Origin: Cinclus cinclus
Lineage: Eukaryota > Chordata > Aves > Passeriformes > Cinclidae
NCBI RefSeq assembly: GCF_963662255.1
Contig: NC_085071.1
Location: 6,054,333-6,118,332, forward strand
DNA: 64,000 bases
Direction of reading: 5' to 3'
Shown here: in pieces, positions 45,081 through 57,889 of the stretch
Numbering within the stretch: position 1 is the stretch's first letter
Layout: each line of letters begins with the position of its first letter
The notes under the pieces: generated by a model
Database searches by the model: none
Told to the model about the DNA's origin: nothing
Seen by the model: the letters and a program-made list of their open reading frames with translations, nothing else
Made by a program: the position numbers and the translations under genes

Positions 45081-45285
45081 CTACGGAGCGGCGGCGCGGA
45101 CAAAACACCTCGGGGACACGGCGGCCATTGCTGCGCGCGGGACGGGGCGGGGCCACCGCGGAGAGCCCGGTGGTGCAGCGCCCCCTGGGGGCGGGAGGAA
45201 GGCGCTGCCCCAAAAGCCCCAATTGGGGCCCGATTCCGCCTCAGTTCTGCGGCAGGTAGCAGCCGAGGTTCGGTAATCATTACAT

Positions 45286-45291
45286 TTTATT
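45286..45291 (-). terminator. HMGCL: HMGCL poly(A) signal
   Basis: Minus-strand AATAAA about 770 bp past the HMGCL stop. Another minus AATAAA-like site lies near 45611 and could give a shorter 3' UTR. The signal is only about 220 bp from the GALE promoter, so HMGCL and GALE are closely packed head-to-tail. Confidence 0.6.
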
Positions 45292-46056
45292 GAAGTCATG
45301 TGGAGAACAGGCACACGTAGCCTCAAACCTGCCCTGCCCCCCTGAAAGGACAGAGCTCCTGTGCTCATCTCCAGTGTCACAAATAAACTGTTCAATAAAT
45401 TGTTTTAAATAGAAGAACTGGGGGCAGTTCCCCAGGAGCTGGTGTTTTACACTCTGCTCTGTGGGGGTACAAGGAATTCCTCACCCCCCAGCCCATGATG
45501 ATGCAGAGTTTCCATGCAGAAGAGGCACTTAGAACCAAACCAGCAGCAAAAGCTCCTTAGCTGGTTCAGCTGAATCAAGTGTTTAATAATTTAGACTATT
45601 AAATACTGTGTTTATTATTCCTGCTATCTGTCAAGGTATCTTACAACAGATACACAGAGCAGTACCACAGTCCCTGCAGGCTGAGCACGACGGGAGGCTT
45701 CGGGCTCTGCCTTGGGACGTTGGTGGAGGGCAGAGAAGGAAGGAAGGAAGGACAAAGCCTGACCTGGAGCAGTGCCCTAAGTGCAACATCTGGGGCTTGT
45801 CCTGGAGCTGCTGGGTCAGGTCAGAGCTTTCCTCAGCTCCTCCATGTCCTCCCTTCTCTAAGGCACATGGTGACAGCCTCAAGGTCCAGTATAATACAAT
45901 AGAATAGAATATTCTTTCATTTCTTCATGATTCTGGTGGATTTTGAGCTTCCTCTCAAAATGCTGAGCCGGGAAGGAGTTCAGGAGATCAGAGAGGAATC
46001 CCAGCCAGTGCTGGATCCTCGGTTTCTTCTTGATCCAAGGAGGAATTCCACTCATG

Positions 46057-49535
<3,479 letters not shown>

Positions 49536-49680
49536 GTCCGCCGCGCTCACGTGACCGCGCACACACCCCGCACGTGACGGCACAGTGGGCGTGGCTCCGC
49601 TATCACGTGACCGCTGCCCCGCCCCGGCCCCGCCCCGGCCCGCCCGTCCCTCGTGTCCCCGCGGAGCCGTCCCGTACCTG
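49536..49680 (-). promoter_or_regulatory. HMGCL: HMGCL promoter with three CACGTGAC motifs
   Basis: Directly upstream of the HMGCL ATG. CACGTGAC occurs at 49548-49555, 49571-49578 and 49604-49611, and a GGGCGTGG box lies near 49587. CACGTGAC is the high-affinity E-box of USF and TFEB/TFE3-type factors. The interval is CpG-rich with no TATA box. Confidence 0.6.
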
Positions 49681-50410
49681 TCCCCAGGCGCAGTCCCGCG
49701 GCGCGGAGCCCGTGTCACAGCGCGGCATTCTCCCCTCCGGCACTGCCCTGCAGCGCGCCCGCCGCGCACTTATACCGGCGGCTTTCCTGCGGGCCGGCGC
49801 GCTCGGTAAACACGGCGCTGTTTGCTTTGGGGCGGGCCCCGCTCCGCGCCAGGGGTCAGCGGCGTGATGGGGTTGTGAGGCAAAGAGGCCATCGCTCCGT
49901 TGTCCCTTTTCGTCCCGTTTTTTTTTTTGTTTGTAACGGCGTCATCACCGGAGCCGGGCGGTGTTCGGTCCCTGGCACTCGCAGGCGGTTCTCTGGAGCC
50001 GGAGCTGTTGGATGTTTGTCGTTTGAGTAACAGCCCCCACAGCACCAGCTCCTCACGTGGCCCAGCACCGGGGCTCTGCTCCAGCTCAGCTCCAAGTGTC
50101 CTGGCAGGTTTTGCTCGGACAAAGCCAGTCTGCAATGCCGTGGTGCCTTCACGACAGCCTGTGCTCGTGGGAGCAGTGTCATCACTCACACACACATTGT
50201 TCAACCCCTCTGCAGAAGTTCAACACCCACGCAGGAAACCTGCCCTCACTGGAACACAAAGTTCAAAAGTTCAGGAGTGCAAACGGAAGTCACAACAGTG
50301 GAGTCTCTTAAATTTACTAAGAACAAAAGCTTTCCTTGTAGCTGTCTCCAGCAGAATATCAATAGAAGTTTGTTGATGGATTTGTATCATATTTTTTACC
50401 GATGACCTCT
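49681..50410. other. HMGCL-FUCA1 spacer, no gene seen
   Basis: The left part is the CpG-rich HMGCL upstream region, with a T-run at 49918-49928. The right part is ordinary unique-looking sequence running to the FUCA1 3' end. Open frames up to about 240 codons overlap the CpG-rich part and look like composition effects. Confidence 0.5.
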
Positions 50411-50430
50411 TCCAGCAAGCTTCCATTAAA

Positions 50431-50436
50431 TTTATT
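50431..50436 (-). terminator. FUCA1: FUCA1 poly(A) signal
   Basis: Minus-strand AATAAA about 170 bp past the FUCA1 stop, in AT-rich sequence. Confidence 0.7.
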
Positions 50437-50602
50437 CATGATGGAAGCAGCTGATCACAACCAACACCAAAGTAACACAAGGTAACAGACTGGAGGAGAG
50501 ATTCTCTCAAGTGAGAAATGTATTCAGCATGAAACATAAAAATCCTCTTGGATTCAATCAAAAAGAAAGGCAGTGGAAGATGCTGTGTCCCCCACCACAG
50601 CA

Positions 50603-53600
50603 TCACTTCACACCCTCCAGCTTCACGGCCCAGCCAGACTGAGGAGGGAGAGGAGATGGGAGCATGTAGGGCAGGGTTATGAGCATCCCTTTCCCTGGGT
50701 GGTTCTGCCACTCCAGAGTGCCACCAAACCCCAGCAGTGTCACCTGCAGAGGAAGGAAGGAAGGAAGGAAGGGGACACTCAGCTGGAGCTCAGCAGGCCC
50801 CCTGTGCACAGCCCAGCATTTCCCACAGGCCCTGCAGGTTCCCAGGTGTGGCTCACGTGGCACAGGGGGTGACACACGGGGTGTTCTGAGGCCACACCAG
50901 GCTCCAGTTTGTTGTTTGGGGTTGGTTTGTTGCTGATGCTTTGCCCCTGTTTGTTCAGAGCAAAGGACACTCGGCCATTTGCGTCACATTTACCACGAGC
51001 AGGGCACCTGAGCTCAATGTGGGCTGCAGGACAGCCACTCCTGCTCCCTGTGTGTTTGCCTCCCTCCCCTGCAACAACAGCATCAAAACACTCCAGGACA
51101 GGAATCCCGTCAGCCTGTCCTGGCAACTCCTGTCCCATGTTCCACGTGAGTCAAAATCTGGGGAACAGCTGGGATGCTGCAAGGAGCCCACAGCACACAA
51201 GCTCCCCACTCCCCCCAGCTCTAAATAAATCCAGGTTGGCCCTTCCCAGCCTACAAATGCCCCCAGATGGGCTCTCAGTGTGTGTTGTCTTGTTCCAAGT
51301 CCCTTACCTGTGTGCCTGGGGATGGAATGGGTGAGGACAGATGCAGGACACTGTCCCGAGGCCAGAGAAGAAAGATGGCAAAGACTACTGGTCCCTTGGA
51401 GGTGTACCTGAGGGAGCAGGAGGTCAGCAGGTGAAGGGCACCAGACACAAACCTGACCCTTCCAGACAGCACAAGAACACTGTCTTGCCTTCTGTCACCA
51501 CACAGGGCTCATCTACTTTCCCTGACTCCAAAATTTATCACTTTGGACCCAACATCAGCCACTCAACTCTGGCTGATGAAACCCAAAGTCCATGTGTGCA
51601 AATGTTGTTGTCAGCCTGTCCTGGCCTCATCCTGATCCCTGCTCTACATTTCTGGGCTGAACACACTGGAGGAAATAAAAACAACTCCATTTTGTAGGCA
51701 TTTCTGGCCAGGACCACTAAAACAGTCCTGACAGCCACATCATGGACATTTTTAAAATGAAGGGTTGGTTTTTTTTTCCTGCTGAAGAAAGATGGTTGAA
51801 ATCCCAATGGCAACACTAGAGGGTATACCAAATTTAGGAAAAGATAAGAAATAAACATCAGCTCAGCTGGTCTGAGCAGCAGAATCCTTACCAGACCGTG
51901 TCTGTGGTGTTCTCCATCTGCACCCTCCAAGGCTGGGATTCATAAATGGCCTCCCCATTGGTCTCCAGCCACCTCCCAAGGGCCAGGAGTCTTTCTTGGA
52001 AGATGGGGACAATCACCCCTTCTTTTGTAGGTCCTACATTGAGGAGGTAGTTGCCACCCAAACTCACAGTCTGCACCAGCTCCTGTGGCAGATAAAGCAA
52101 GGTAACAAACTACATTATCTTCACCACAGACAACACAGAAACTGAGGGGTTCCATCCTCATCAGCTGCTCCAGAAGCCTCTAATTCCCAGCAATCCTCCC
52201 CCAGGCTATTCTGATTTCAGGTTTCTCACCTCAATCACACTCATTACATCCATCACCTCGGCGAGGCTCATGTTGCTGCGGTAGCCCCAGGAGAGCTTGT
52301 CCAGGGAGGAGCACATCTCCCACTTGTGGTCTGGCAGGGTGCCTGGCCTGTACTTGTCAGCACAGTTGTAGAAACCCCCATGGCGGCAGGAGCAGCCCCG
52401 ACCCCAGCGATCGTTGACAACCACGGTGTCCTGGGAGAAGGGAAACAGCTCAGGGCACAGAACCTTTTGTTCTTGGGCAGTCACCCCCCTCAGGAAGCAC
52501 CTAAAAATTCCCTGGGTGATGGAAACCCTTCTGAGAAGGCTGAATCCCTCCCTCTGCTCACTCAGGGAGGAGCTGAGGCAACAAAGCTCCAAGCCTGAGC
52601 CTCCCACAGGTATCCTGCTAAGGGCAGTGGAGCTTTCACAGCAGCACAGCCTTTATTCTTTTTGTCAGGGAATAAAACACATTTGGCAAATGGCAAGGAT
52701 CTGGTTTGATCACACATCCCACCTTTTCCTGCCCTTCCACACCCACCCAATGCCACGAGGGGCAGCAGTACCTTGACAGGGCTGTCGTTATAGAGCCAGG
52801 CAAGGAAAGAGGTGGAATTCCAGTAGGAATCTGGAGCTTCCCAGTCTCCATCTGACCAAATCAGATCTGGTTTGTATCTGAGGGAGATAGATGTTGTTTC
52901 AAAATGGTTTATCTGCTCCTGCCACACTGTTTCTTGGGTATGGAGTTGTTTCACCTCCCTTTCCCACTGACTGACATCACCAGGAGGTTTTTGCTTTATC
53001 TTCTGCTTCACACAAAGCTCTAAGGGAGGTTCTTGCAGCAGCAAAGAACAAGGTGTTGATCCACAGCTCAAGAGAGGGTGCAGTTCTTCCAAAACCCCAG
53101 AATTTGGCACCTCAAAGGAGATTATGAGACATATTCTTGAGCTGACACAACGACCCACAAGCCCAAGCTTTGTATTTTTGTCAGCAAGGGGAAGCAAGGC
53201 AAGGATGCAAATTCACAGTGAAATCACTCTTCTATTCCACTAAATACTGAACAGTTTGTTCCACTTCCAGCCACCCTGCACAAAAGCAGGATTAAGGGAA
53301 ATTGTTTTTGCAGGAAAAATTTGTCCCTGCCTTATTCTACAGATTAGACCTTCCACAGGGCAAAAGTGAACCCCTTTTCTAATTAACACAAAATCATTAC
53401 TGGTTTAACATATTTCTCTTCTTTGCACCTTTCTCTACAGAAATTAAACCAGGAAATGCTGGTGATTCTGAGTGGATTGTGGCTCTTACTTTAAGACAAG
53501 GTCATAAAGTTCAGGCATTGTCTTCTTTAAAATGAAGCTCTGGGTCTTGAAGTCATTTTGTTTGTCAGCGAGGTAGAGAGGGTTAAACCACTCCATCAGG

Positions 53601-55218
53601 GAGTGATACAGTCCATAACGGAGGTTGCTGAAGGACAAAACACAGAGGGAGCAGTTACGCTTCAGTGGGGATTAGGAAGCAGTAGAAATTAAATTACTGG
53701 CATTATTATTTTTCATCATTTGCAAGCACTCCATTTTTCACACTGAGCTCAGGGGTTTTCTGCTCTTTGTCAAGCACAGCCAGGAGGATTCACTGCTCTG
53801 AAAGAAGAGATCTCTGGCAGGGCCTACCTCTCCCTGAGGGCTTCTCCCAGCTCTCCCACCAGGTCTCGGTGGGGCCCTGTATCCACAGAATTCCAGTTCC
53901 AGGACACTGGTGACCCCCAGTTGGTGAAGCCCTCGTGGTGCTTGGTGGTCAGGACCACGTATCTGAAAGGAGAAAAGGACATGGTTGGGATGGCAAAGGA
54001 GCAACTGAGATATTTCCCAGCCTCACTGCAAACCCACTGGATAACCACGCTCTGTCATTATCCTTTGAATTCAGAAGCAAATGCAAGAATAAGAGAGGCT
54101 TTTAGTGGATTTTAATGCTGGGAAAGAATGAACAGTCAATACTTAGGAAGGAGCAAGACCTGTCATCTCCTCAGCACTCTCAGGGACCTCCAGCACTGTT
54201 CAGGGACCCCCACTCCCACAGAGATCCCTGGACTTTCCCCTTCCATCCCCTCACAGAACCATGCATCCTCCTGGGAATAGCCCCATATGCTTCCCAAGCT
54301 TTTCCATCCCCTTGGGGACCTCCAGACCTCATTCCCTCTGGGCCTCCCAGACATGCTCTTCCATCTGCTCAGTGACCAGGGACCCCCACTGCCTCACAGA
54401 TTGCCAGAAAGGGCTCCTCTATACCCTCAGGGACTCCCAAACCCATCATCCATCCCCTCAGGGACACCCCATTCCCTCAGGGACCCTTGGTCATGGCACT
54501 CATTCCCTTAGGGACACCCCATTCCCTCAGGGACCCTTGGTCATGGCACTCATCCCCTCAGGGACGTCCCATCCCCTCAGGGACCCTTGGTCATGGCACT
54601 CATTCCCTCAGGGACCCTTGGTCATGGCACTCATCCCCTCAGGGATGTCACATCCCCTCAGGGACCCCCAGCCATGGCACTCATCCCCTTAGGAACACCC
54701 CATTCCCTCAGGGACCCTTGGTCATGGCATTCATCCCCTCAAGGACGTCCCATCCCCTCAGGGACCCCCAGCCATGGCACTCATCCCCTCAGGGACCCCC
54801 AGCCATGGCACTCATCCCCTCAGGGACGCCCCATCCCCTCAGGTTCCCCAAGTCCGGCCATTGCCGGCGCTGACCTGGCCCCGGCCCGCTGGAAGAGCTG
54901 TGCCCACTGGCGGGGCTGGAAGTCGTGGGCGGTGAAGCGAGGCGCGAACTCTGCGTAGGTGGTGCCGGGCGGGAAGCGGCGGCGCACGAAGCGCTCGTAG
55001 GCGGCATCGTGCCGGCCCTGCCAGTGCCACCAGAACCACTCGGAGCCCCAGGCCGGCACGGAGAACACCCCCCAGTGCACGAACACCCCCACCTTGGCCC
55101 GGTCGAACCAGGCCGGCAGCGGCCGCGCGTCCAGGCTGGCCCAGTCCGGGCGGTACCGGGGCTCGGCCAGGCCCGGGCCCAGCGCGGCCGCCACCCAGAG
55201 CAGCGCCCGCGCCGCCAT
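50603..55218 (-). CDS. FUCA1: Tissue alpha-L-fucosidase (lysosomal)
   Basis: GH29 hydrolase that removes terminal alpha-L-fucose from glycoproteins and glycolipids in lysosomes. Eight exons (minus): 55218-54875, 53962-53828, 53627-53490, 52877-52772, 52430-52230, 52082-51892, 51407-51308, 50743-50603. Total 1356 nt, 451 residues (human 466). [18 protein letters not shown] is a signal peptide. Conserved GH29 pieces follow: [45 protein letters not shown], then [11 protein letters not shown] with the nucleophile Asp, [12 protein letters not shown], and [16 protein letters not shown]; the end is [10 protein letters not shown]. The start is the first ATG; the codon two triplets upstream is GTG. 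Junctions are GT/AG and in phase. The exon 8 acceptor uses a TTCC repeat as its pyrimidine tract. Confidence 0.97.
50748..50774. repeat. (GGAA)n microsatellite at the FUCA1 exon 8 acceptor
   Basis: Five to six GGAA units on plus. On the coding (minus) strand they read (TTCC)n directly before TCTGCAG and the exon 8 start at 50743, so they form the polypyrimidine tract. Confidence 0.9.
54447..54845. repeat. Minisatellite in FUCA1 intron 1
   Basis: A tandem array about 400 bp long built from CCCCTCAGGGACCC, TTGGTCATGGCACT and CAGCCATGGCACTCAT modules. Repeat lengths of about 33 and 50-53 bp alternate, giving higher-order structure. A degenerate halo of CTCAGGGACC-like units extends left to about 54170. 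The array ends about 30 bp from the exon 1 donor (54874). Confidence 0.9.
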
Positions 55219-55300
55219 CTCCACGTGACGTCACCGCCGCCGCCGCGGCTCCCCCGGGGACCGCGGGTTCGAGGCTGCGGTCCGACCCCTGCAGCGCCCG
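55219..55300 (-). promoter_or_regulatory. FUCA1: FUCA1 5' region with CACGTGACGTCA
   Basis: Overlapping CACGTGAC (55222-55229) and TGACGTCA (55226-55233) sit 3-15 bp upstream of the FUCA1 ATG. The first is the core of the lysosomal CLEAR element bound by TFEB; the second is a full CRE. The rest is GC-rich up to the repeat copy that begins at about 55300. Factor binding is inferred. Confidence 0.55.
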
Positions 55301-55690
55301 CGGCGCGTTCAGCCACAGCAATCCACGGTGTTTGTTCCCACTACATCACAAATCACAGCTCCAGCTCCCCACAAGGCTGCCCTGACCCCACTGAGCCACC
55401 AGCACTAATTAAATCACGGCTTGTTTGGGGCATTGCCATTATCCTCCAGGAACAGGATCAGCCTCCGGAGCACGATCACGAATATCCCGAGCTGGAAGGG
55501 ATGAAGGATCATCCAGTCCCATCCCCGGCCCTGCCCAGGCACCCCAACAATCCCACCCTGGGCATCCCTGAGAGCGGTGTCCAAACCCTCCTGGAGCTCT
55601 GGCAGCCTTGGGGCTGTGCCCATTTCCCTGGGGAGCCTGGGCAGTGCCCAGCACTTTAGGGAAGAACCTTTCCCTAAATCCAACCTAAAC
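55300..55690 (-). repeat. Duplicated segment, copy 2 (inverted), upstream of FUCA1
   Basis: Reverse complement of 34213-34615. I compared it in 60-base blocks and found no mismatch until the last bases at about 55306-55295, where three CpG-related C/T differences appear (GCGCCGCGGGCGCTG against ACGCCGTGGGTGCTG). It abuts the FUCA1 CpG-rich promoter. Confidence 0.9.
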
Positions 55691-55960
55691 CCACCCAGAC
55701 ACATCTCCAGCTGTTTCCTGGGATCCTGTCCATGGTAACAGAGATTGGAGCTGTCCTTTCAATGCCCTGAAGACTTTGGTAAGTCTCCCTTCAGTGCCCC
55801 CTTCTCCAGACCCTCCTCTGCAGCCAAGACAGGCCTGGGCAGGGCTCCCGAACCCTCTCGGGGGCTGGGTTCATCCTCTGGGACACAGGGCAGAGTGCAA
55901 GGGCCTCGTGGCCATGCCCCAGCCAGGCTCATCCCTGTTGGAAGCATTTTAGGAGCTGGC
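55690..55960 (-). mobile_element. CR1 LINE, 5' continuation of copy 2
   Basis: Reverse-oriented CR1 body continuing beyond the identical segment (complement of GGGTCTGGAGAAGGGGGC, CAGCTCCAATCTCTGTTACC and GAAACAGCTGGAGATGTG). It is alignable with 34130-34212 but with many differences. Confidence 0.7.
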
Positions 55961-56274
55961 AGGAGCCCAGCTGCTCCAGGTCACTGGTGAAGGGCCCTGT
56001 ACCACTTAATTGTCCATTTAGCTAAAAGTGTTGCTCTTGCATAGTTTGCAAAAAAACAAACTCAATCAAGTTCCTCATGGTCAAAGTATTTGCCCCAGTT
56101 TGGGCTTCAACTTGTCACCTGGAGGACTTTGTGCACTAGGAGTGAAAAAGAAGATAAACCTGGAAAATGGCTTATATGTTTAATCACATAACATCCAACA
56201 AACACGTGCATGGTTAGGTCAGTTCTCCTGAAACCTGCTGGAAGAAATGTGCTGCCTGCAAGGTCCAGTCTGTC
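55961..56274. other. Spacer between CR1 copies, no gene seen
   Basis: AT-richer unique-looking sequence. A minus-strand ATTAAA-like signal near 56179 is the best candidate for the CNR2 transcript end, since no AATAAA lies closer to the CNR2 stop. Confidence 0.35.
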
Positions 56275-56515
56275 CCAGCTCTGGCCAAGTCCTTAAGCCA
56301 CAGTGAGAATGTTCCACTGAGGTTGGAAAAGCCCAGACCATCAAGTCCAGGCTGTGCCCAGTCCCCACTTTGTCACCAGCCCAGAGCACCGAGTGCCACA
56401 TCCAGGTGATACCAGCAGGAATGGGGATTCCAATCCTCCCTGGGCAGCGCCTTCCAAAGCCTGACCACCTTTTCCATGAAGAAATTCCTGCTGATGTCCA
56501 ACCTGAACCTCCCTT
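56275..56515 (-). mobile_element. CR1 LINE 3' fragment
   Basis: Reverse-oriented: GGTTGGAAAAGCCCAGACCA, TCAAGTCCAGGCTGTGCC, GCCTGACCACCTTTTCCATG, GAAGAAATTCCTGCTGATG. Confidence 0.88.
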
Positions 56516-56519
56516 GGTG

Positions 56520-56650
56520 GGAGATTATCACAGAATCATGGAATATCCTGAGCTGGAAGGGACACCTCAAGGATCATCCAGCCCAACTCCTGGCCCTGCA
56601 CAGGACACCCCAACAATCCCAACCCATGCCTGAGAGCAAAGTCTGTGCAC
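56520..56650 (-). mobile_element. Second CR1 LINE 3' fragment, adjacent
   Basis: Reverse-oriented tail starting ATCACAGAATCATGGAATAT, then GAGCTGGAAGGGACACC, CAAGGATCATCCAGCCC and AACAATCCCAACCCATGCC. It belongs to the CR1 type seen at 34.2 and 55.5 kb, not that of its neighbour at 56.3 kb. Confidence 0.88.
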
Positions 56651-56787
56651 TTTATGTCCCAGCATTGAAGGGTGACACCAGCAGGAGCTGTCTCTATATC
56701 AGAGCTGATCCCTCAAATTGCATCAGAAGAGAAAAGTGATCCAGACTTCCTTCCAGCTGAGGGTGTGGATCTCCCCCAGGTGCCTCC

Positions 56788-57837
56788 CTACATTGCGTGT
56801 GTGTCCTCACACACAGTCTCTATCATGGAGGACTTGTGGGTGCTCTCTGCTTCTGGGCTCTCCTCAGTGACCTTCAGCTGCCTCCTGAAGTTGGAGAACA
56901 CCCTCCTCAGGGAGGAGAACAGCTCCTTGCTCCTCAGGGCGTAAATGATGGGGTTGACCATGGAGTTGAGCAGGCAGAGAGTGCTGCAGAAAGCGAACAC
57001 CTTGCGCAGGTGGTCGCTCAGCCTGGCGAAGATGCTGTAGATCATGAGCACGAGCACGGGGGACCAGCAGATCATGAGGACAGCCAGCACCATGACCAGG
57101 GTTTTGGCCAGCATCACATCCATCCTCATGTGGGTGTTTTGCTTCCCTACCTGTGCCTGGTGCTTCTCCATGTAGGCCACGTGCTGGCGAGCCCTCCAGA
57201 GCACGTGGGCGTAGGCGTAGATGATGCAGCCCAGCAGGACCATGACAAAGCAGACCCAGCCTGACTGGTAATTGTCATCCACAAAGGGGAACAGCTCGGA
57301 GCAGACAGAATCCAGCACGCAGCAGTTCCAGCCCAACAGGGGCAGGCAAGCAATGGTGGCACAGGTCACCCAGAGCACGGCCAGGGCTGTCCAGGCTCTT
57401 TTCCTGGTCATCAGGAGCTTGTATTCCGAGGGTCGGCTGATGGAGATGTAGCGGTCCAGGGCTGTGAGCAGCAGGCTGCTGAGGGAAGCAGAGAAGGATG
57501 TGTTCACCCCTCCCAGCTGCAGCAGGAACACCTCCTTGGAGAAACCAGACTTGTTGAACACGTGGAAGTTCACAAAGCTGCAGACAAAGATGATGCTGGC
57601 CAGGATGTCAGCCAGGGCCAGGCTGCCGATGAAGAGGTAGGAAGGCTTTTTCCTGATCCCAGGGGAAGATAAAATCAAGTAAAGCACCAAGGAGTTCTCA
57701 AAAACACACATTGTCCCAAAGAGGCCACACAGAATGCCAATGCTAATCTTCTGTGCCTGTGTGCTGAGCACCATGAAGCACTCCATGGTGTTCCCACTGC
57801 ACTTGGAGGCATTTGCAGGTACCCTGCAAGTATCCAT
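56788..57837 (-). CDS. CNR2: Cannabinoid receptor 2
   Basis: Class A GPCR for endocannabinoids, mainly on immune cells, coupling to Gi. A single coding exon of 349 residues (human 360). The N terminus MDTCRVPANASKCSGN carries an N-glycosylation site. Seven hydrophobic segments follow, with RRKP-type SPGIRKKPSYLFIGSLALAD (TM2), SSLLLTALDRYISI (TM3, DRY), LAVLMICWSPVLVLM (TM6, CWxP) and LLNSMVNPIIYALRS (TM7, NPxxY). WVCFVMVLLGCIIYAYAHVLW forms TM5. The Ser/Thr-rich tail ends VCEDTHAM. I start at the first ATG, 57837; the frame is open nine codons further but from a GTG. A splice acceptor (GAAGTGCAG) at about 57886 fits the known layout with non-coding upstream exons. Resemblance to CNR2 over CNR1 rests on the short N terminus, the FVNFHVF segment and synteny next to FUCA1. 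Confidence 0.96.
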   Translation of the reverse strand: MDTCRVPANASKCSGNTMECFMVLSTQAQKISIGILCGLFGTMCVFENSLVLYLILSSPGIRKKPSYLFIGSLALADILASIIFVCSFVNFHVFNKSGFSKEVFLLQLGGVNTSFSASLSSLLLTALDRYISISRPSEYKLLMTRKRAWTALAVLWVTCATIACLPLLGWNCCVLDSVCSELFPFVDDNYQSGWVCFVMVLLGCIIYAYAHVLWRARQHVAYMEKHQAQVGKQNTHMRMDVMLAKTLVMVLAVLMICWSPVLVLMIYSIFARLSDHLRKVFAFCSTLCLLNSMVNPIIYALRSKELFSSLRRVFSNFRRQLKVTEESPEAESTHKSSMIETVCEDTHAM

Positions 57838-57889
57838 GATGGTTATCTGGAGCTGGGACCTCACAGAGAGCCTTCTGCTTCCTTCTGCA

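Noticed and set aside
44446..45293. Two overlapping 270-280 codon plus-strand frames in the GALE upstream region
   Set aside because: Both are open in the same GC-rich DNA in different frames, which marks a composition effect; no domain.
54447..54845. CRISPR-like array
   Set aside because: Units are contiguous with no unique spacers, in an intron of a vertebrate gene; it is a minisatellite.
57838..57864. N-terminal extension of CNR2
   Set aside because: The extra nine codons begin with GTG, not ATG; the first ATG is at 57837.
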